Below, piece by piece: positions 1-8,200 of a DNA stretch of 12,463 bases; the first letter of the stretch is position 1, and every line of letters starts with the position of its first letter. The notes beneath the pieces were generated by a model. That model was not told the origin of the DNA, ran no database searches, and was given only the letters and a program-made list of their open reading frames with translations. Made by a program: the position numbers and the translations under genes. Where the stretch lies: the NCBI GenBank assembly GCA_032353305.1, contig JAUCNG010026675.1, positions 1-12,463 on the forward strand. The letters are read 5' to 3'. This stretch comes from Cephalothrix spiralis (Eukaryota; Nemertea; Palaeonemertea; Archinemertea; Cephalotrichidae).

Positions 1-2
1 TT

Positions 3-179
3 GATTTTTGCCATAAGGAGATGCCGTTTGAGGGCGCTAGTAGTAATTATGGTAACACCGCGTTGTATAGGGTTAGGCTTATAGATACAGTTCTACGCGA
101 TCCTTTTTCTATGCTAAAATCTAACGCATTGCCGGGATATCTTTTTGATCGCCATTTTAATAGAATTATTTTCAATTAA
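3..179 (+). CDS. Unrecognised open frame at the left edge (possible 3' end of a gene or element)
   Basis: From base 3 the frame is open for 58 codons to TAA at 177-179, with no start needed because it runs in from outside the window. The product has a protein-like composition, including MPFEGASSNYGNTALYRVRL, DTVLRDPFSML and LPGYLFDRHFN. In DNA of this base composition a 58-codon stop-free run by chance is uncommon, and this stretch is less AT-rich than what follows. I recognise no family. It could be the last exon of a gene convergent with UGGT or the end of a transposon ORF. Confidence 0.35.
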   Translation, partial: DFCHKEMPFEGASSNYGNTALYRVRLIDTVLRDPFSMLKSNALPGYLFDRHFNRIIFN

Positions 180-260
180 AATCTATTTCTGTTTTTCATC
201 AGTGAGCTAATGAAAACATGACGGAATATTGTCGGTCCCGGAGATACGTCAATGAAGAAG

Positions 261-448
261 TATTGAACGAGGTACATGTATCTTTAAATATACTAAGTGT
301 CACAATACGTCTTATTGCTGATATCTTAATCTAAAAAGCTAACTAATATTTTGATATGACTGTATTGAACGAGGGGTATCTTAAAATATACTAAGGGTCA
401 CAATACGTTATATTGCTGATATCTTAATCTAAAAAGCTAACTAAAATA
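261..448. repeat. Tandem duplication, about 102-bp unit, two copies
   Basis: TATTGAACGAGG starts at 261 and again at 363. Both copies then run through ATATACTAAG-GTCACAATACG and GCTGATATCTTAATCTAAAA to AGCTAACTAA. They differ by a few substitutions and small indels, and copy two is a little shorter. No coding potential seen. Confidence 0.9.
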
Positions 449-1203
449 TTCCCACAAATAAATGCCGAAATCTTGAATACTTGATTATGATCTTAATCTA
501 AATATAATGAGGAATGCATTAGTAAAAATACAATACGATCTTAAATTGATACACAAATGAGCATAATTAATATACATGGGATACCATCCCCGGACCAGGA
601 TAGATTTAACGTAAAAAATATACCCTGGAACGACATTTTACAAAAACAAATGCTTTAATCATTATAGCCCCAAAGAGTATCTCCTTAAAATAGTGATCCA
701 CTAATTTTCATAATACATGTACAAACATTTGGGAAAATTATTTTTCAAGATAAACTAGGTCTCATATCATAGCGACATTTATTATTTTATATTTCATGAT
801 TTTACATTACTTAATAAGATTTTATAGCAAAAATTTAAAAAGGTTTTAGATTTATGGCATTTTAAGTCAAGATAAAGTACCTCTTGCGTGAAAACTAAGA
901 ATAAGTTTCGAGCCGAGAGAATTTTCTCGTTTTTTTCAATTGTAAGATCAATTATTTTTAATTTTTACAGTTTTCATCTCATTTTTTATGATTATAATAT
1001 TCCTGAGGCCTGAAAAGTCGTTATTTAACCTAATTATATCATAGTCATGTAGGCCCCTATATACAAAATTATTGAACACATTCACATGATAAACAATTAT
1101 TTAAAATTAATACATAATTTATAGCACTTAACCATTAATTGAAATATATTTCATTTCCATTCACCCATAATCTCCAAAGCATCAAATAAAGTACCGTATA
1201 TGC
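449..1203. other. AT-rich intergenic DNA
   Basis: No gene, RNA or convincing repeat seen on either strand. Stops are dense in all frames. Confidence 0.6.
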
Positions 1204-1407
1204 ATAGATTAAGTATACCCAGATAGTGCAACTAGTACTTACTAAATCCATGTCCGATTTGAAGATTAGTTTAGGTCTTTCATCATAAAGGGCCTTTACT
1301 GTAGAGATTGCAAATAATACGGGTCTTTCCACATAGGTGGCGCGTTAATGATTGAAACAAGCATCGGACAAAAGACTCTATTTGCACTATCTGGGTACTT
1401 AATCTAT
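1204..1407. mobile_element. Fold-back / MITE-like element, 204 bp
   Basis: ATAGATTAAGTATACCCAGA at 1204 continues to TAGTGCAA (1231). Its reverse complement, lacking a TA, is at 1382-1407. Further inside, TGTCCGAT (1251-1258) faces ATCGGACA (1363-1370) at a similar distance, so the arms are longer but decayed. No transposase. A 65-codon minus frame inside it looks accidental. Confidence 0.7.
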
Positions 1408-1899
1408 ATTCTTGATAAAATAAATACATGCATTTCATTTTCATAATTTATCAATGAATAATTGAACAGGAAAACCCTTTCTGTTGTAAAACATCTATCG
1501 CAGATCATGTTAAATCGTTAACTAATTTTATTTAAATCATGTATACTTGACTAATTCTAAAAATTGTAAAATATATTCATATATTTATTTGTCACTTTGA
1601 AATAACAATTATATAAATTCAATTTATTTTAAATATATCGGTCGGGCGAATCCATTATGTCAATTTTTGAATGGGTGAAAATACTACCAATTTAGTGAAC
1701 TGTGACTGTCTGTGAGTGGTCTTCCGACTCTCCCCTTCCCAGTAATAAGATTTGGTTTTGAATAGGAAATGGAAATAAAAGTTTTCTTCAACCTACACAA
1801 GTTAAGTGAACTTTAGCAATTGTTTTAAAGGTTCCCAAAAACTGGGGTCTGATGTTTCCACACCAAAGGTTCCCTTAACATGTGTATATTTAGATAAAT
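1408..1899. other. Intergenic, nothing recognised
   Basis: AT-rich sequence with no supported gene or repeat. It lies beyond the candidate UGGT polyadenylation site. Confidence 0.5.
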
Positions 1900-1905
1900 T
1901 TTATT
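1900..1905 (-). promoter_or_regulatory. Candidate polyadenylation signal of UGGT
   Basis: TTTATT on the + strand is AATAAA on the minus strand, 275 bases after the UGGT stop. I saw no closer AATAAA. In DNA this AT-rich the motif is expected by chance, so this is tentative. Confidence 0.3.
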
Positions 1906-2179
1906 TTTTTGTAACATCAATACCATTTCTGCTAAATATTTTCTAAATTACTAATAAAAACTATTTCAAATTGTAATATTATTCTAAATTTATAGCAACA
2001 TGTAGTTATCGAAGTATTTCTTGAACAAATAAAAATAAGTATCAGAATACTACACAGGGTTTACGACAATAACAGAAATACAATTAATAAAGTTCAATAC
2101 ACACAATATCAATTATCATAGACAAAATTAGTATAAACAATTCATCTATAAAAGATTAGAAAATAAAGAACTACAATCG

Positions 2180-2235
2180 TTATAGCTCGGTATGCTTCGA
2201 TGACTTTTGTTTTTCTGAACTTTTGTTAGCATCAA
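2180..2235 (-). CDS. UGGT1: UGGT terminal exon (56 nt) ending in HTEL
   Basis: The acceptor TTTCTCTTTTCAG at 2236 joins in matching phase (G + TT = Val) to the previous exon. It adds [18 protein letters not shown] and the stop TAA at 2180-2182. UGGTs end in a KDEL-like tetrapeptide (REEL in human UGGT1), so an HTEL end is strong support for this exon. HTEL differs from the strict consensus at its second residue, as does the known KTEL of POGLUT1. Confidence 0.8.
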
Positions 2236-5200
2236 CTGAAAAGAGAAATGATTTATAAATAAATATAAAGACAGGCACTTGGCAGGTGGCCGCCGACGGC
2301 CGGCAAGGCTGCGAACTATGTCCGATGTTGACAAAGAGGTAAAAGTGTCCTACGAGCACTACACAAGCGAAAACAAGCACCCAATACGCGATGTCCCTAA
2401 TGGGTGGGCCCCGGTTGGATCACAGGAGCGGCCCTTTGGTCCCTCGTGGGGTCAAGGGGGCAAACTAAGCAATTTTAGAGTAATATTAGCGTAAATTATT
2501 TTCCGGTTATTCTATCTACAAAAAGCAATTAATATCTTAAAGCAAGAGTTAGTTTTAGTCTCGTCCCTGAAAAGGCCGAAGGACATAAGACCGATTTCTG
2601 TTTTCTGCGCTCCTCGTTTGTTTATCTTATCAGAATCGAGAAAATGTCGGCAAAAATTGTCGGGAAGCGGAATTCGACTCCTCCATGTTACCCTCTCGAA
2701 CTGGTGACTCACCTTTTGAAGTTTTTGCTTTTTTATTTTTACTAAGTTTATCGGCAAGAGCTTTAGCTTCTTTATCATAATCTTTCCATTCTGGAACAAT
2801 TCTCATGGCAGCCTCTAATTTAGGTTCTTTGGTTAAAGGATTATTGCACTGCAAGAAAGGCATAGAGTTTTAATGCATACAAAAATAATTTTTTTTTAAA
2901 TTTCTTATTCAATTTACTATTAAAAATTAAAATTATTATATTTATTATTAAAAAATTAAATTCACTGAAAATATTCCAGATTAATTTTAGAGTGACCCTC
3001 GATTTAGTATGGATTTATGGTTATGCGATCTGCACCAAATCTTTTTTATTCAGGAGAGAAGAACATGTTCTCAAATAGTTATTTCTTGCAATTATTAAAA
3101 TATTCATAATTAAGTCACAATATGACGTCATCATTCTGGCTGTTTTAAATAATATTGGGACACACTGTAGGCTATGTCATAATGTTTCTAATAATGTATT
3201 TAAAACCCCTATTATTTTCAATTACTTATCATAGAAAAAAACATTTGAATTTTAGTTTTCTGATCGTTTTGGGACACGACTAGACAAAATTTACTTACTA
3301 AATCAATAGTTTTAGCTGATGTTTTTCTTGAAACGCTGCACCATGTTTCGCACCACAACCATTCTTGTGGTAAAGATTTAATTGCAACTTGGTGGATCAT
3401 ATTATTGGGTAAGTCCTATAAAACAAATGAAAAGTAAAAAATACTTTTCTCCAAGAACATGGGCTAAAGGCAAAAACTAACTTGATATCTAAGTCATGGA
3501 ACTCTTAAAATGCATAGTTTCTGATAAGGCTTATTGATTGGTTAACCGTTTCGCCGAAATAAATTTCGTAAGAAAAAAAACGGCCGCTGTTCCATTCAAC
3601 ATTCTATCTATTTTGGTGTACGTCTGGAGCCGGACGTACCATTATCCGGTCTTATCGCCAGCCAACTATCAACAGTGACATACTTCTTCGAGCCGCCTAG
3701 GTACCACCACATCGGCTACTCTAACCAAGGATTTCTCTTATGGTACTTCATTTATAAATAAATAATACTAACCTGATCCAAGTTAGCTAAACTGTTAGGA
3801 TCTTGACTTAAACCCTGGTATTGCCCCCTTAGCCTATCACCAGCTGCTATGCGACGGAATTTTTTAAGATCAACAACATATAATGCACTAAAAAGGAAAA
3901 AGATATCAAATATATTCAATAACTGAGTTTTTACATGTTATTTTGATGTTCAAATAGAGAAACGAACCTTAATAAATAAATAAAGGTCTGTACTTTCCCT
4001 CCGATTTCATTACGACGCGTAGTCTCCGGGAATATCTATAAATCCCATCCACTGGCAAACGGCCGAACATTCAAGAATTTAATTTCCCATTACTTCGCGA
4101 CGATCTAGATGGGTTCTGCAAATATTCACGATTAATAACAAAAATATGCTTGAAATATACTTTATATATAAAATAAATAATAATTCTATAGAATAATAGT
4201 GTTACTGAATATATTAAAAACAAAATCCCCGATTTCAAAATACGTCCGTTCGATCGATCATCTTCAAAATCCCATCTACATGTTTAACACAGTATTCAGC
4301 ACTAAATTAAGAATAATAATGTAGGTCTTTATCAAATTTATACAAATATCAAATGTGAAAACAACCATTTTCAAGATATTTAAAAGGCCCAACAATTGTA
4401 TAAACATGGTTAACGCGATTATCAAGAATACAAATTTTTACGTCAACTAGAATCTGTTTCACATTAGTATAAATATTTTTTGAAAGTTTTCGTGCATAAA
4501 CAAAGATTAGTGTCAAGTAAATGTTGACAAGACCAAAAACAGATTCCTCAGGATGTAATGATTGTAATGTGTTATCGTTTCTACATACCTAATATGATAT
4601 TTCCTATATCCTAAATGATTTGCCCAATACCCTGATTTCCAAAATCTGAAAAAGTAAATAATTAACATAACATAAAATATGTATACGTAAATAGCGGCTT
4701 ATTTTTTTTTAGTAAATCGACAATAGCAAAATATTAACCCTTCCAATTTTTATCGGGTTTAGCCATCACTGATAACTCTTCGAGGACTGTACAGTAGCCC
4801 AGGGAAGATAGCCAGAAGTTAAGCAATGAGAACCTAAGTTAATTGGTAAAATCGATCAAAAAAGCCTCCTACGGTATTGTATATTGGCGGGTAGTTGACC
4901 CCCATTTGTGGCGGCAAAAAATGATTTTTTTAGATAGGGAATTCCCCTAAATTAAAAATCACGTTTTGCCCCCACCTCCACCCAGAGGGTCGGGCAAAAA
5001 TCTAACCCCCCGAGTGATCAGCATTTTCCAAGTTTACGGGGTCAACTATCCGCCAATATGCAAATTTTGACCGATTTTGCCCTCGCCAATTTTTCCATCC
5101 AATTGTGAATCCCATTTTTTAGAAAATCGTTGTGTAGATTAATAAATAAAACCCAATTGTCACTAACCTGAATCCATCCATTTCCGGTTTATCATCACAA

Positions 5201-8200
5201 AAGGGTGTGTATCCATAAGGTGCACCCTCAAGGTCAAAGTCACGTAATTCTTTTAGATCAGTACGTACTATCTGATCAGCATCAACATAAATAAACTTAT
5301 CTACAGCCAATGGAAAGAGGACATCTAAAAATAATATTTTGTACCTGAAAAAAACGAATTAATGGAACTTTAACAAGAGAGTTATGTAACCGAATACATT
5401 TCTTATAAGTCTAATAAAAGAGCCAACGGCCCTTTTGCGAGATCGTGCCGCACAATCTTTAATAATAGAGCGATGAATATAAAAAAGGAATGATATCAGT
5501 TTTTTACAACAAACTAATCGTTGCAAGAATATAAACTAACAGGGTGACCAGTTTTTTTTAATTTCAAAATTCCCTGACTTTTCCCTGAAATCCCTGACCA
5601 TTTCAAAAATTTTCCCTGACCAAGCGACAAATAATTTGCCATGAAATTGTCTTTTGCGACATATATTTTTTCATGAAAATGTATTTCAACGACAAACAAT
5701 TTGTTGTGAACTAATATTTTTCCCTGAGTTTTATCATTCCCCGACTTTTTTAACCAAAATTATTTTCCCTGATTTTCCAGGTTACTTGTGATGGAATAAG
5801 CTAGGTCATTTTGTTTTCCTCACAAAAAAATTCCTGAAAAAATTGCCACTTGTCTTAATGACCGATTTTTAATTCTGAAATTATCGCAAAATTCTCACAT
5901 TAAGTAAGGAATTCTCTCAGTATCTCAAGTTTATCCCATCAGCTAAGAAACGGACTCGAAAGAAGAATTGGAAGTTTAAAGAAGTGCAGCCTACCACATT
6001 CACACAAATGGTCCGCCCGGATAGCTCAGTCGATAGAGCATGAGACTCGAGTGTTCGAACCCCGTTCGATCCACTTCTCGCCAACTTATCAATACAGGCT
6101 CTCACCCAGTGTTCCAGACTGGGTTGCGTAAATGCAAAATCAAAAGTAATTGCGACACATTAAATTGCCTTTGCTTAATGTGTATGATATACTTATCATG
6201 CACAATAAAGAACCCTGGTGGATTTTCGATAAGAGTAGCCGCGAGGCGGCTCCCATGCAGGTGCTTAAAATTCCGCATTTAGTAACGTCTATTACCGACT
6301 ATAAAACAAATAAATTAAGAGAAATACAAACCCCCAAATAATTCTTTGTTTTTCTGTTTGTTGTTTTAACCATCTTGGCCACTTATATTGAACTAATTCA
6401 TATTGAAATCCATATTCCTCGGCCATGTGTGGAATGAAATCCTAAAAAAATGGAAAAATAATAAGCATCTCACGGACTAATATAGGACATACCCATAAGA
6501 AGGGACGAGGTTGGTCACATCCAACCGCAAAGCCTATTTTTACGGACTAGGTATAAAAAACATCTCGTCTTATAGGTCTCAGAATATATCTTATATATTG
6601 AGATAAATAATAATTTTACTTTTATTGGCCGACATTTTTATTTTGACCTGAATAAGCAAGCGGCAGCAAAAATGTTTTAAATTAATTTTTCAAACAATTT
6701 TGTCGCAGGATCCGCAGGTATAAACATAGGCAATACTTCATGGGTCGAGAGCCATGAAAAGGGTTTTCTGTATTGCCGAAATCGCAGACGAGGGCAATAT
6801 TGAAAATTACGAGTGTCATGTCAGTAACTTTTTATGGCTCGAGACCCATGAAGTATTGCCTGTACTGCACGAATGACCAACAGATATCGAAGAAAGAGTG
6901 CAATACATGTACAAAACAATAAATATGGCATCAACGTGTTTTACTAGAACTTTCATTATTACTCTTTATTATATATTTCTCTGAAAATGTCGTGATATGG
7001 CATACCTTAAATGATGGCGATAAATAATTTTTCAAAAACCAGAACTTGACTTTTAATTTTGTGTTCTTCAAAACGCTGAGCATCATTATTCTGAAAGACA
7101 ATAGTAAAGAAATTTACATCTATGATTATCTATACATGTATGCACAGCTCTTAAGATGATATAATCATGACAAAAATTCCTGATTGAAATCTGAGTTTAA
7201 ATTCTAACGACCCTTAGTTCTTCCCCCAAAAAGAAGTAAAGAGACTTAACTCCATTTTATGAACTTTTACAGGAGAGACGTTTATAGATTTGGATTTGTA
7301 TTAAAAGTATATGGAGAGTGACAAATAAAGGATAAAAAAACAATACTTTTAAAAAGGATATAATAAAATACAGTATATGTAATGATATTATGTAATAATT
7401 ATGCAATAATATGGAGTTAAGTCTCTTTACTTCTTGGGGGCAGAGTTATGAACGGATCTGCGCAAAATCTTTTCTCTCTCTCGGAAAGACGACCATACTG
7501 TTGCCGAAATGATCAAAATGTAGAAAAAACAAAAACAAAAGGAGGTAATAATCATATTAACTGGTTCCATTTTTATTGGGCAACACTGTTTAAACATTTT
7601 AAATGTTTTCAAGGAAACCTTAGTAAAATAGTTATTCAAATCGTTTTCCGTGGCATATAGCCGTTATTCCACTTGAAATTATTGCGCGTTTCTGATCTCG
7701 TTACAAAGCATCATAACAGAGACGACCGCGCTTCGAGTGCGAAAAACAGTAACACAAGTTCTCTCTAATTTTAAAGAGATTAACAAACTCAAAGCTGGCT
7801 TTAGAATAGTTTTTTCATTACACAATCGGACGGAAAAATTGGCGAAGGCAAAAATTGACAAAAAAGCACCCCCGTCGATTTTTCACATTGGCGGATAGCG
7901 GGATAGTATAAATGTAGACCCCTATAAACTTTAAATTTCTGGAAAGGTCATGACAAATGCTGATCAGTCGGAGGTTTAGATTTTTTTTTGGTCAATTTTT
8001 TCCCTCGCCAATTTTTCCATCCAATTGTGTATAGTAACTTAAATAACTTACTTTAAAAATCTTTCATATAAATGCCCGGATGCAACAGAGAATATATTGA
8101 GTGTTTCATCCTTATTTTGTCCATCTTGTTTACCAACAAATGTGCTGAAAAAGACATGGAAAGATTAAATTATTTATTTATCTTTTATATGCGTTAACAA

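Noticed and set aside
1135-1332. 65-codon minus frame
   Set aside because: Sits within the fold-back element and its arm; no similarity to a known protein.
2630-2712. Read-through extension of UGGT exon 9
   Set aside because: It crosses a strong gtgagt donor and its end has no ER retrieval signal; the spliced HTEL exon fits better.
2512-2799. 95-codon minus frame
   Set aside because: It runs across the penultimate UGGT exon and its intron in the wrong frame; no recognisable protein.
4800-4845. 5S rRNA-like fragment (AGAAGTTAAGCA)
   Set aside because: Only about a dozen bases resemble the 5S internal promoter; the flanks do not fit.
5514-5699. 61-codon minus frame
   Set aside because: Lies inside the CCCTGA-rich mobile element and is a by-product of the repeat.
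6013-6090. Functional tRNA-Lys gene
   Set aside because: The anticodon stem and 3' acceptor strand do not pair; only the 5' half is tRNA-like, as in a SINE head.
7427-7861. Short overlapping frames on both strands (60-70 codons)
   Set aside because: Both strands are open in low-complexity intron and MITE sequence; no protein features.
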